This document shows positions 34,882 through 41,958 of a stretch of DNA of 64,000 nucleotides, one piece after another. Under the pieces are notes generated by a model that worked only from the letters and a program-made list of their open reading frames with translations, searched no databases and had not been told where the DNA came from. Numbering within the stretch: the first letter of the stretch is position 1; every line of letters begins with the position of its first letter. Both the position numbers and the translations under genes were made by a program. Source of the stretch: JBAXTE01 sp963556065 (GTDB lineage: Bacteria; Bacteroidota; Bacteroidia; Bacteroidales; WCHB1-69); contig CAUVYH020000017.1 in assembly GCA_963556065.3 (NCBI GenBank), positions 62,001-126,000 on the forward strand, read 5' to 3'.

Positions 34882-34913
34882 TTTGTAATTTAGTAAATCA
34901 TTAATTATATTTG
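34882..34913 (+). promoter_or_regulatory. Consensus promoter of the cytidylate-kinase-like gene
   Basis: TTTG (34882-34885), a 20-base spacer and TATATTTG (34906-34913) match the Bacteroidota consensus exactly; the ATG follows 24 bases later. Confidence 0.8.
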
Positions 34914-34937
34914 TGTTTAAATTAAATACATAAAATA

Positions 34938-35624
34938 ATGAAAGACAATATACTATTTAAGTACATGGATCGCCTACAAGTTGAACCGGATATTAAAAAA
35001 GAATCGGGACCGGTAATTACCATATCAAGAGAGTGTGGTTGTTTTGCGGGCGAAATTGCAGAAAAGCTGGCTTTGCGTCTCACGGAAGAAAATCTAAAGG
35101 CAAAAAAAGAGAAGTGGAATTGGATCAGCAAGGAGATTATCAACGATGCCGCAACAAAGCTTCAGACAAACTCAAATCAAATCGAGCATTTCTTTAAAGG
35201 TGAATCGTATAAGTTTTTGGTGGATATTATCGCCTCTTTTTCTAAACCTTATGCAAGTGATGATCTAATTAAAAGAATGGTAACCAAAGTCGTAAAAACT
35301 TATGCTGAGGAAGGAAATGTGATTATAGTCGGCAGAGCCGGCTTTGCCATCACCAAAAACATTCCCCGGTCACTTCACATAAAACTGATTGCTCCACAGG
35401 ATTGGAGAGTAAAATCGGTTGCAAAACGATATAATCTTACCGAACAAGACGCTAAAAAGCGAATTGAGGATATCGGCAACAAGAGGGATAGCTTTGTCAA
35501 ACTTTTTTATGGCAAAGAACACGACGATAATGTATTCCACATGGTGTTAAATCGCGAAAAACTCACTGCAGATGAAGTTGTGGAGCAGATTATGCTTTTA
35601 GCGAAGGAAAAGAAACTGTTTTAA
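34938..35624 (+). CDS. Cytidylate kinase-like family protein
   Basis: This 228-residue protein matches the cytidylate-kinase-2 family (Pfam 13189 type): the N-terminal VITISRECGCFAGEIAEKLA takes the place of the P-loop and is followed by a LID-like region and a second conserved block with GNVIIVGRAGFAI near residue 130. The C-terminal part has RVKSVAKRYNL and KRIEDIGNKRDSFVKLFYG. The family is distinct from the housekeeping CMP kinase and its substrate is not established. It stands alone with a strong consensus promoter and is followed by a MITE-like element and a terminator. Confidence 0.87.
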   Translation: MKDNILFKYMDRLQVEPDIKKESGPVITISRECGCFAGEIAEKLALRLTEENLKAKKEKWNWISKEIINDAATKLQTNSNQIEHFFKGESYKFLVDIIASFSKPYASDDLIKRMVTKVVKTYAEEGNVIIVGRAGFAITKNIPRSLHIKLIAPQDWRVKSVAKRYNLTEQDAKKRIEDIGNKRDSFVKLFYGKEHDDNVFHMVLNREKLTADEVVEQIMLLAKEKKLF

Positions 35625-35640
35625 CCTACCTTTCTTAAGA

Positions 35641-35759
35641 GGGTTTCTAAAAATTCGATTTTTTGAGGCAAACAAGATTTTAAAAATCGAAGTTTACTTG
35701 CGTAAATAAGAGTTTTAAAATTGCGGTTTAACGCTGAAAAATGAATTTTTAGAAGTCCC
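35641..35759. mobile_element. MITE-like element with imperfect terminal inverted repeats
   Basis: The ends GGGTTTCTAAAAATTC (35641-35656) and GAATTTTTAGAAGTCCC (35743-35759) are inverted copies that differ by one or two positions, enclosing 119 bases with no coding frame. The interior also holds shorter inverted pieces (GATTTTTTGAGG, GATTTTAAAAATCG). The size and structure suggest a non-autonomous miniature element or an intergenic repeat; no target-site duplication is evident. Confidence 0.5.
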
Positions 35760-35778
35760 GTTAAGATTATCCAAAGAA

Positions 35779-35811
35779 AACCCGGATTCGTTGATCAACG
35801 AATCCGGGTTT
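35779..35811. terminator. Perfect 16-bp palindromic terminator
   Basis: AACCCGGATTCGTTGA is followed directly by its reverse complement and then by TTTTT, giving a strong hairpin. It lies about 155 bases past the kinase-like stop, on the far side of the MITE-like element, which may have been inserted between gene and terminator. Confidence 0.75.
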
Positions 35812-35860
35812 TTGGGGTATTCTAATTTTGGCATTACAGAATTTAGAGTGAGGATATTTA

Positions 35861-35980
35861 TTTCATTGTCACCCTGAGTTAGCCTGCCCTGAGCTTGTCG
35901 AAGGGAAGGGCATTCAATAAGCTCTTGATATAATACTTTACTTCGACAAGCTCAGTACAAGCTTCAACTCACTATGACAC
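35861..35980. repeat. REP-like long inverted repeat
   Basis: TGAGCTTGTCGAAG (35890-35903) and CTTCGACAAGCTCA (35941-35954) are exact complements. Outside them GTCACCCTGAGTT and AACTCACTATGAC pair at 10 of 13 positions, making a large imperfect hairpin. The CTTCGACAAGCTCAG phrase is a well-known dispersed intergenic palindrome in many bacterial genomes (recollection). The rest of 35812-36088 holds nothing else. Confidence 0.65.
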
Positions 35981-36088
35981 TTTAGATATGATTTTTATAA
36001 CATTTTTTAAATAATATTTACTGGATATTTCAATTCTCCATACGATAGTTCCTAAATCCTGCAGTGCCATAATTTTAGAAGGATCAAG

Positions 36089-38038
36089 TTACCTTGTCAG
36101 GATAATCTTGGCCGTTACCGACTGCTCTTTCCCATAATAATACCGCACAAAATAAATCCCGTTTGGATAATTGCCGAGGTCGAGATTATAGCTGCTTATC
36201 GAGCTGGTTATCCCCACTTTTTCAAGAATTTTTCCTGCATTATCCGTAATGAAAAGGTCAACAATAGGGCCGGTGATTTCAACGGTAAGTGGGCCACTCG
36301 TTGGATTGGGATAGCATTTCCAAGAGGGTTTGATCTCCACTTTCGGCTGAGTTCCCGCATGAGTGGTATCGGCAGATTTCAGGGTGTCCGCTGATTTTAG
36401 CGTATCTGGTCTTATGGCCAAGAATGCGGTATCGGGGACCAGTTCGGCAGGAGTGAACTCGATGGGCTTGTTGCACACGGGAATGGTGGTGTATTGGGTA
36501 AATATCCGCAACAACATATCGTTGAGGAGTTCCACTTTGTAACTGTCGGTCGTCGGTTTGATATGAGTGCCGCCAATACCGCTGTCGTCGGTGAGGAAGG
36601 TGTAGGTGCCGTTGGTGGCCAGAGCCATAGTGCGCAGAAGGTATTCGGTACTTTTACTGACACCGCTGCCCGAAATGGGGATGATTCGGATTCCTTTTTC
36701 AGTCGCCAAGTTAATGAGTGTCGTCATTTTGGCAATGACCTCGGGTGTTGCGTGTGGGGGCGCATCGAGAACCATAAACAGGATTCTGGCCCGGGCATCG
36801 GCATTCCATGTGCATTTGGTGATGGCTTCGGTTAGAGCTTCCTCCACCGCTTCTTCGTAGTCACCACCGCCGGCGGCCTCCTGTTTGTTGATAAAATCGA
36901 GGGTCTTGCTGATGTCGTTGCTGAAATCCGAGGTACGGGTGACATAATCATCTCCGTGATCGCGATAGAATACAGCCCCGAGATTGAGTGCCAAAGAGGA
37001 ATCCCGTTTCTTTACATTGGTGATGATATCCAGCAATTCAGCCTTCAGATATCTGATTTCGTCTGCCATGGAGCCGGTGGCATCCACCATAAACATCACA
37101 TCCACGTTGTTGGAATAATTGCATCCGATTGGAAGTTTAAGGATGTTCACCCCTTTATTGAACGGGATGGCGTTGCTGATGGTCTGTTTTCCCCCCGCAT
37201 AGGTGATTTCGATGGAGTATTTATCAACATCGGTCGAATCTAGGCTGAAAAGCTTGCTCCACAATTCGGCTTTTCCGGTATTGTCGGTTTTGGTTTGCCA
37301 TACCACCTTTTTGTTATTGTCGAGCAAGACAACAGTGGCATCCACGACCGGATTTAAAGCCTCGTTGGTAAGTTGCACGCAAAACCGGTGTTGAGGTAGC
37401 ATTTTCCACCCTTGGGCATATTGGGCCAGTTCCTTTTTTGAAATATCGTTCCAGAGCACCCATTTGGTAAAATCGTTGACTTCGCCCGCGGTAAGCAAAT
37501 GCGCGAGCTTTGGATCGGTTGAAATATCGGTAGAAGTCTTGAATCCGGATTTTGAAGGGAAATCGCTGGTTTTTGATGAAACGCCAGCCATCGTTGTCGC
37601 CACCGAACCAGCCGAACGGCTCTTGGTTGGACGACTTCTACTAAAAGATACCGATTCACTCGAAGAGGTCGCGTCTCTGTCGATTAATGGTTTTTCGTAT
37701 GCGATTACAGCATCTTCGAGTTCACCGGTCATGGCTATTAATTTAAAATCTAAAAAAGTGATTTTATCACTACCAATGATGACATTTGTGACTTTTTTGG
37801 TTTGATATCCGAAATAAGAAGCCGTTACGTCATATTTTCCGGGAGGAATGGGCTTAATAGTATAGTTCCCATCCATATCGGATTGGGCACCTCCATATTG
37901 CTTTCCACCTTGGACAATAATAATATTCGCAAACGGAATCGGTTCCTTTCCGTCGGTGATTTTCCCTTTTAAAGTGCCTTGCGCCTTGCCCATCCCGCAA
38001 ATCGAGACAAGCAACAGTACGATGTATAGTTTTTTCAT
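36089..38038 (-). CDS. T9SS-sorted von Willebrand factor A protein
   Basis: This 649-residue secreted protein starts at the ATG at 38038 (MKKLYIVLLLVSICGMGKAQ signal). A longer frame to 38089 would place 17 extra residues before the signal. A carboxypeptidase-regulatory-like beta domain follows at about 20-105 (GTLKGKITDGKEPIPFANI, PPGKYDVTASYFGYQTK). A von Willebrand A domain comes next, with the metal-site motif DATGS at Asp319. A short Thr/Ser/Lys-rich linker contains the tandem repeat DTLKSA. The protein ends in a type A T9SS sorting domain (CYPNPTSGPLTVEI to SVTAKIILTR). It should be secreted through type IX secretion and anchored to the surface, where the vWA domain may bind proteins or metal-dependent ligands. 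It is a single gene downstream of the adenine deaminase. Confidence 0.9.
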   Translation of the reverse strand: MKKLYIVLLLVSICGMGKAQGTLKGKITDGKEPIPFANIIIVQGGKQYGGAQSDMDGNYTIKPIPPGKYDVTASYFGYQTKKVTNVIIGSDKITFLDFKLIAMTGELEDAVIAYEKPLIDRDATSSSESVSFSRSRPTKSRSAGSVATTMAGVSSKTSDFPSKSGFKTSTDISTDPKLAHLLTAGEVNDFTKWVLWNDISKKELAQYAQGWKMLPQHRFCVQLTNEALNPVVDATVVLLDNNKKVVWQTKTDNTGKAELWSKLFSLDSTDVDKYSIEITYAGGKQTISNAIPFNKGVNILKLPIGCNYSNNVDVMFMVDATGSMADEIRYLKAELLDIITNVKKRDSSLALNLGAVFYRDHGDDYVTRTSDFSNDISKTLDFINKQEAAGGGDYEEAVEEALTEAITKCTWNADARARILFMVLDAPPHATPEVIAKMTTLINLATEKGIRIIPISGSGVSKSTEYLLRTMALATNGTYTFLTDDSGIGGTHIKPTTDSYKVELLNDMLLRIFTQYTTIPVCNKPIEFTPAELVPDTAFLAIRPDTLKSADTLKSADTTHAGTQPKVEIKPSWKCYPNPTSGPLTVEITGPIVDLFITDNAGKILEKVGITSSISSYNLDLGNYPNGIYFVRYYYGKEQSVTAKIILTR

Positions 38039-38182
38039 ATATAATATAGTTTTATGATTTAATTCGAAGCATAGACAAAACTGTGCCAAAATTTTTAAAT
38101 AATATTAAAGATATGTCCTTTATGATCCCCAAAAAAGAGGTTGCATCAAATTTTTAATATGATTTTCGCTTTGAATAGAAAA

Positions 38183-39838
38183 CTATTCGTACACCGAAGT
38201 AAATTCAAATTTTATCCCGTCGAATAGTCCTTTGTCGCTCAGTTTGAGTTCTGGAATGACCAGCAGCGACATAAAAGCCAAGGTCATAAATGGAGCAGAA
38301 AGTTTCGTGCCGAGGGCTTTGGCCAGATTGTTCAGCCGCAGATAATTCGTTCCGACCTCTTCCACCGAGTTGTTGGACATAATCCCAGCTACCGGTAGGG
38401 ATAAAGTCATTTTTTGGAATTCACTGTAAACCGAAATTCCACCGGTGTGGTAAATAATTTCGTTGATAGCCACTGCGATGTCTTCGTCCGATGTGCCAAC
38501 GGCTACAATGTTATGGCTGTCGTGGGAAATGCTCGAAGCTAATGCTCCTTGCTTCAATCCGAAACCACGGATAAAGGCCACGGCCGGAGCCGACTTTTGA
38601 TATCGGTTGAGAACCACGATTTTCAACACGTCTTGTTCCACATCGGTGAGCAAATATCCGTTTTTGCTTTGCAAATGCGCTGTTGTGCAACGGGTATATA
38701 ATTGGCCGTCTTCCACTTCAATTACTTTTACAGAATCGTAAGTGGTCGGAATACGCAAATCTTCCGCTTTAATTGGACTGGCTTTGAAATTATTGGGAGT
38801 CACCTTCAACGGGCTTACCTCGAATAGGCATGTGCTGTTTTCAGCCACAAGATTTCCGTTGATATAGGTTTTCAGCACGTTGAAATCGCTTAGGTTGTCC
38901 ACCACGATAAAATCGGCAGGGTCGCCCTGTTGCAGGAGCCCAACCGGAAGATGGTAGTGTTCGACCACGTTTTTGGTGCAGATCGAAATCAGCGTCAGTG
39001 GATCATAGCCCTTGGCTGTTGCTCTTCGAAGAAGTAGGTTGAGATGTCCCTGCGTGAGCTCGTCGGGATGCTTGTCGTCTGAACAGAACATTACCATTTC
39101 GGGATGCAATTTAACCAGCGGGAGTAACGCTTCAAAGTTCTTGGCTGCACTTCCCTCGCGAATCTGTACCTTGATGTTCACCCCGATTTTTGCCAGCGCT
39201 TCATCCAGATTCATGCACTCGTGGTCGGTGCTAATTCCGGCACGTGCATATTTGACTAAATCGTCGCCCTGCAATCCGGGAGCATGTCCGTCGATAGGTT
39301 TGTTATATGCTTTTGCAACTTTCAGTTTGGCCGTCACTTCTGGATCATTGAAAATCACGCCGGGAAAGTTCATCATTTCGGCTAGATAGTAAATATCGTC
39401 CATTTGCAACAGTTTGGCCACCTGAGCCGCATCAATCACCGCCCCGGCGGATTCGAACGGGGTGGCGGGCACGCACGAAGGTGCTCCGAAAAAGAACTTA
39501 AACGGCGTCTCCTGGCCGTTCGCAATCATAAATCTAACACCATCAATGCCCAATACATTTGCAATTTCATGTGGATCGGAAACGGTGGCTACGGTTCCGT
39601 AAACGACCGCTTTTTCCGCAAACCGAGCCGGAGTCACCATAGAGCTTTCGATATGGATGTGGGCATCAATGAGACCGGGCATTATAAAATGTTTTTCAAA
39701 AACAGGTTCTTCTGTAATTTTAGAGATAACTCCATTGGCTATTGTTATTGTTCCCTGAAAGATTCGATTGTTTATAACATCAATGATGTTTCCCGACAAT
39801 GTAAACAAATTTTTGTCTGTTTTGAAATGCTGATCCAT
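38183..39838 (-). CDS. ade: Adenine deaminase
   Basis: This 551-residue amidohydrolase converts adenine to hypoxanthine and ammonia. The metal-binding motif PGLIDAHIHIESS gives His60 and His62; IDGHAPGLQGDDLVKY, GISTDHECM and FCSDDKHPDEL supply the later metal ligands and the catalytic acid. The C-terminal part with ISHDSHNIVAVGTSDEDIA is typical of bacterial adenine deaminases (AdeC), and the length fits. It begins 9 bases after the stop of the radical SAM gene on the same strand, so it is probably cotranscribed with that system, though no biochemical link is obvious. Confidence 0.95.
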   Translation of the reverse strand: MDQHFKTDKNLFTLSGNIIDVINNRIFQGTITIANGVISKITEEPVFEKHFIMPGLIDAHIHIESSMVTPARFAEKAVVYGTVATVSDPHEIANVLGIDGVRFMIANGQETPFKFFFGAPSCVPATPFESAGAVIDAAQVAKLLQMDDIYYLAEMMNFPGVIFNDPEVTAKLKVAKAYNKPIDGHAPGLQGDDLVKYARAGISTDHECMNLDEALAKIGVNIKVQIREGSAAKNFEALLPLVKLHPEMVMFCSDDKHPDELTQGHLNLLLRRATAKGYDPLTLISICTKNVVEHYHLPVGLLQQGDPADFIVVDNLSDFNVLKTYINGNLVAENSTCLFEVSPLKVTPNNFKASPIKAEDLRIPTTYDSVKVIEVEDGQLYTRCTTAHLQSKNGYLLTDVEQDVLKIVVLNRYQKSAPAVAFIRGFGLKQGALASSISHDSHNIVAVGTSDEDIAVAINEIIYHTGGISVYSEFQKMTLSLPVAGIMSNNSVEEVGTNYLRLNNLAKALGTKLSAPFMTLAFMSLLVIPELKLSDKGLFDGIKFEFTSVYE

Positions 39839-39847
39839 CGCTAGTTT

Positions 39848-40948
39848 TTATATTACGTTTGTTGCTTCTTGTAGCATCTTATAGTGGCAACGAAGAACAT
39901 CGTGGTTCTCTATGTCCCGAAGATGGAGCCCATTTCCACGGCACCATTTGAACTCTTTGCATTTTAAACAACGTCCTTCTTTTGCCCATGAACGATCTCT
40001 CATAATTTGGTATCGATTATTCCAGATCTCCAGAAAAGAGTTGTTGTAAATATTCCCCTGTACTATAGCGCGGCTGTTATTGGGGCACGCTGAAATGTCT
40101 CCGTTATTAAGCACAGAGGCAATATTGATTCCTGCGCGACAGAAAAAATAGCCGTCGCGCACACGATCTTCGTACTTGCCTAGATATCCTTCACATCCAA
40201 AACTTACATGTATATTCTTTTCTTTTCTCGAACGGTCGATAAAACTCATAATGTCTAACAGTTGAATTGGACTAAGCATAAGATCGGGATCTTCTTTCGC
40301 CCGGCCAATAGGATCAATGGCAAATATCCGCCAGTGGGTGACTCCAAGGTCCAACAACAAAGACTTGAGAGCTTCGAGTTCGTGGATATTCTTTTGGGTA
40401 ATGCAAGTCACAACATCATAAGCAATGTTTGGCGTTTGTGCCACCATTCGAATGGCATTTACAGCTTTCTCAAACGACTGTGGATTTCCGCGCAACCAGT
40501 TATGGCTTTCTTCAAGTCCATCGAGACTGATGGTAATTGAATGCAAACCGGCATTGATAAGTTCTTGGAACTTCGTTGGCGTTAATAACAAACCATTGGT
40601 AACCATCCCCCAGGGAAATCCCATTTTGTTTAATTCCTTTCCCACGGATGCGAGATCTTCTCTCACCAAAGGCTCTCCCCCGGTAATTACAATCATTACC
40701 TTATTGGGATTATATTGGGTGCTTACCTCTTTAGCAACCGCTAGAAAGTCGGAAGCAGGCATGTCCTTTTCGGTTTTATCGCTCCGGCAATCGCTGCCAC
40801 AGTGTCTGCAACGGATATTGCAACGCACGGTACACTCCCAGAAAAAATAGGTTAAGTCGTGCAGTTTTGCTTGCACATCAATATACTTTGAATTCAAATT
40901 AAGTGCTAACCGCTGGCGAAATGAAGGCTCAATCCTGTTTTTGCTCAT
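39848..40948 (-). CDS. Radical SAM/SPASM enzyme of the rSAM/lipoprotein system
   Basis: This 366-residue enzyme has the radical SAM cluster motif CxxxCxxC as CNIRCRHC (Cys43, Cys47, Cys50) in the phrase FFWECTVRCNIRCRHCGSDC. GGEP lies at 90-93, and a C-terminal SPASM-type domain holds seven further cysteines (252, 270, 288, 327, 330, 336, 354) that would bind auxiliary 4Fe-4S clusters. Such enzymes modify peptides. The phrases IDPIGRAKEDPDL, VRDGYFFCRAGINIASVL and MRDRSWAKEGRC match, from memory, the TIGR04133 'radical SAM enzyme, rSAM/lipoprotein system' family. It is preceded by a small lipoprotein gene 6 bases away and a YGAPP-motif secreted protein, its likely substrates. Reaction and product are unknown. 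Confidence 0.92.
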   Translation of the reverse strand: MSKNRIEPSFRQRLALNLNSKYIDVQAKLHDLTYFFWECTVRCNIRCRHCGSDCRSDKTEKDMPASDFLAVAKEVSTQYNPNKVMIVITGGEPLVREDLASVGKELNKMGFPWGMVTNGLLLTPTKFQELINAGLHSITISLDGLEESHNWLRGNPQSFEKAVNAIRMVAQTPNIAYDVVTCITQKNIHELEALKSLLLDLGVTHWRIFAIDPIGRAKEDPDLMLSPIQLLDIMSFIDRSRKEKNIHVSFGCEGYLGKYEDRVRDGYFFCRAGINIASVLNNGDISACPNNSRAIVQGNIYNNSFLEIWNNRYQIMRDRSWAKEGRCLKCKEFKWCRGNGLHLRDIENHDVLRCHYKMLQEATNVI

Positions 40949-40954
40949 ACTCCG

Positions 40955-41131
40955 TTAGCCGTTACTTAAAGTTGAAGACGGTTGCTGATAAATGAATTCC
41001 GATGTAGGAATGCCATATTTAGTTACAGGAGGCGCACCGTATTTGGTTGCATGTTTATGAGCACGGCATCCTGCAAGCATCATCAACGAGCTGATTACAA
41101 TTAGGAATATTCGGTATTTGTTATTCTTCAT
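40955..41131 (-). CDS. 58-residue lipoprotein with two YGxP motifs, likely rSAM substrate
   Basis: A small gene, easily missed, fills the gap between the radical SAM gene and the YGAPP-protein gene, with 6 bases on each side. It begins MKNNKYRIF, has a hydrophobic signal (LIVISSLMM) and a perfect lipobox LAGC with Cys22, leaving a 37-residue mature lipopeptide. That peptide contains TKYGAPPV (29-36) and TKYGIP (37-42): two Tyr-Gly-x-Pro motifs in a direct near-repeat. The same YGAPP occurs in the neighbouring protein. Known 'rSAM-associated putative lipoproteins' (TIGR04134 type) carry one such motif just after the lipobox, so these tyrosines, glycines or prolines are good candidates for modification. 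Coupled spacing suggests translation with the neighbours. Its existence rests on context, lipobox and motif. Confidence 0.8.
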   Translation of the reverse strand: MKNNKYRIFLIVISSLMMLAGCRAHKHATKYGAPPVTKYGIPTSEFIYQQPSSTLSNG

Positions 41132-41137
41132 ATTGTT

Positions 41138-41836
41138 CTATTTTATGACAATTTTCCGGGTTGATATCACCAAATTCTGAATTAAACTAAAGTAATAGAT
41201 TCCCGGAGCCAACTGATCTACACTAATCGTAAATTGTTGTGTGCCTTTCTTTCCCGGGAGTTTTGTTGTGAAAACTTCAGCACCCGATTCATCCGTAATT
41301 TTAAATGTTGCCTCATTCGCGATTTTCGAGTTTATGGTTAACGTATATGAGCCACGAGTCGTGTTGGGATAAACAATAAAATCATCATCGTTGCCTCCGG
41401 AAGGGGTTGCTGCATTTGTTGAAATACAAGGAGGAACATCAAGTTGAACAAGTTGAAAATTAAAGTTTTTGGCTTCGTACGGCTGACTTTGAACCGTGAA
41501 TGTTTTTTCTGCAAACAACCCGCCTGAAGCTACGCCATCAGTGTCTTTGGCAATTATGGTAAATATACGGGGAACTTCACTCTTATAATCATAGGTGCGG
41601 AAATGAAACTCCCCTTTTTCGCTTGTGTAAAGCTTGATTGTATCCTGATTAAGGCTATTGGTGAATGTAAGCTGGATGTTTTTTATAGGTAAATTGCACT
41701 CGGCAGAAGTGATTTTTCCATTGAATCGAAAGGCAGGAGGTGCTCCATACTGAGCGATTACTTTTGAAGAAAAGCCTATGACCAGCCCTAAGATGGCAAA
41801 AAATGTACTAATTGCTCTAAAGTATAACTGTTTCAT
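41138..41836 (-). CDS. Secreted YGAPP-motif protein with T9SS sorting domain
   Basis: This 232-residue protein has a signal peptide ending VIA at residue 28, so the mature chain should begin Gln29-Tyr-Gly-Ala-Pro-Pro, placing the motif at the very N-terminus. A beta-sandwich domain of the carboxypeptidase-regulatory type follows (RFNGKITSAECNLPIKNI, SEKGEFHFRTYDY, DTDGVASGGLFAEKTF), as in rSAM-associated lipoproteins, but the usual lipobox Cys is absent. Instead a type A T9SS sorting domain is present from about residue 155 (DFIVYPNTTRGSYTLTI to STRKIVIK). It is therefore a surface-sorted relative of the lipoprotein substrates. It is the first gene of the operon, preceded by a -7 box, and ends 6 bases before the small lipoprotein gene. 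Confidence 0.85.
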   Translation of the reverse strand: MKQLYFRAISTFFAILGLVIGFSSKVIAQYGAPPAFRFNGKITSAECNLPIKNIQLTFTNSLNQDTIKLYTSEKGEFHFRTYDYKSEVPRIFTIIAKDTDGVASGGLFAEKTFTVQSQPYEAKNFNFQLVQLDVPPCISTNAATPSGGNDDDFIVYPNTTRGSYTLTINSKIANEATFKITDESGAEVFTTKLPGKKGTQQFTISVDQLAPGIYYFSLIQNLVISTRKIVIK

Positions 41837-41861
41837 TTTCGCATTTTTTTATAAAAACATA

Positions 41862-41869
41862 CAAATATA
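41862..41869 (-). promoter_or_regulatory. -7 promoter box of the YGAPP/rSAM operon
   Basis: TATATTTG on the minus strand lies 25 bases before the ATG at 41836. It would drive the YGAPP protein, small lipoprotein, radical SAM and adenine deaminase genes as one transcript; no internal terminator is seen among them. Confidence 0.55.
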
Positions 41870-41958
41870 AGCAATTATTGTCCAGTTCGTGCTCGTGAAA
41901 ATGATTTTTCTGGAGTTGTGTCCTAAATTCTGAAAATTAGTTTAAAATCCTAATCACA

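Noticed and set aside
35779..35811. A 32-base perfect palindrome as a protein-binding site
   Set aside because: It is followed by T5 and sits downstream of a gene, so an intrinsic terminator is the simpler reading.
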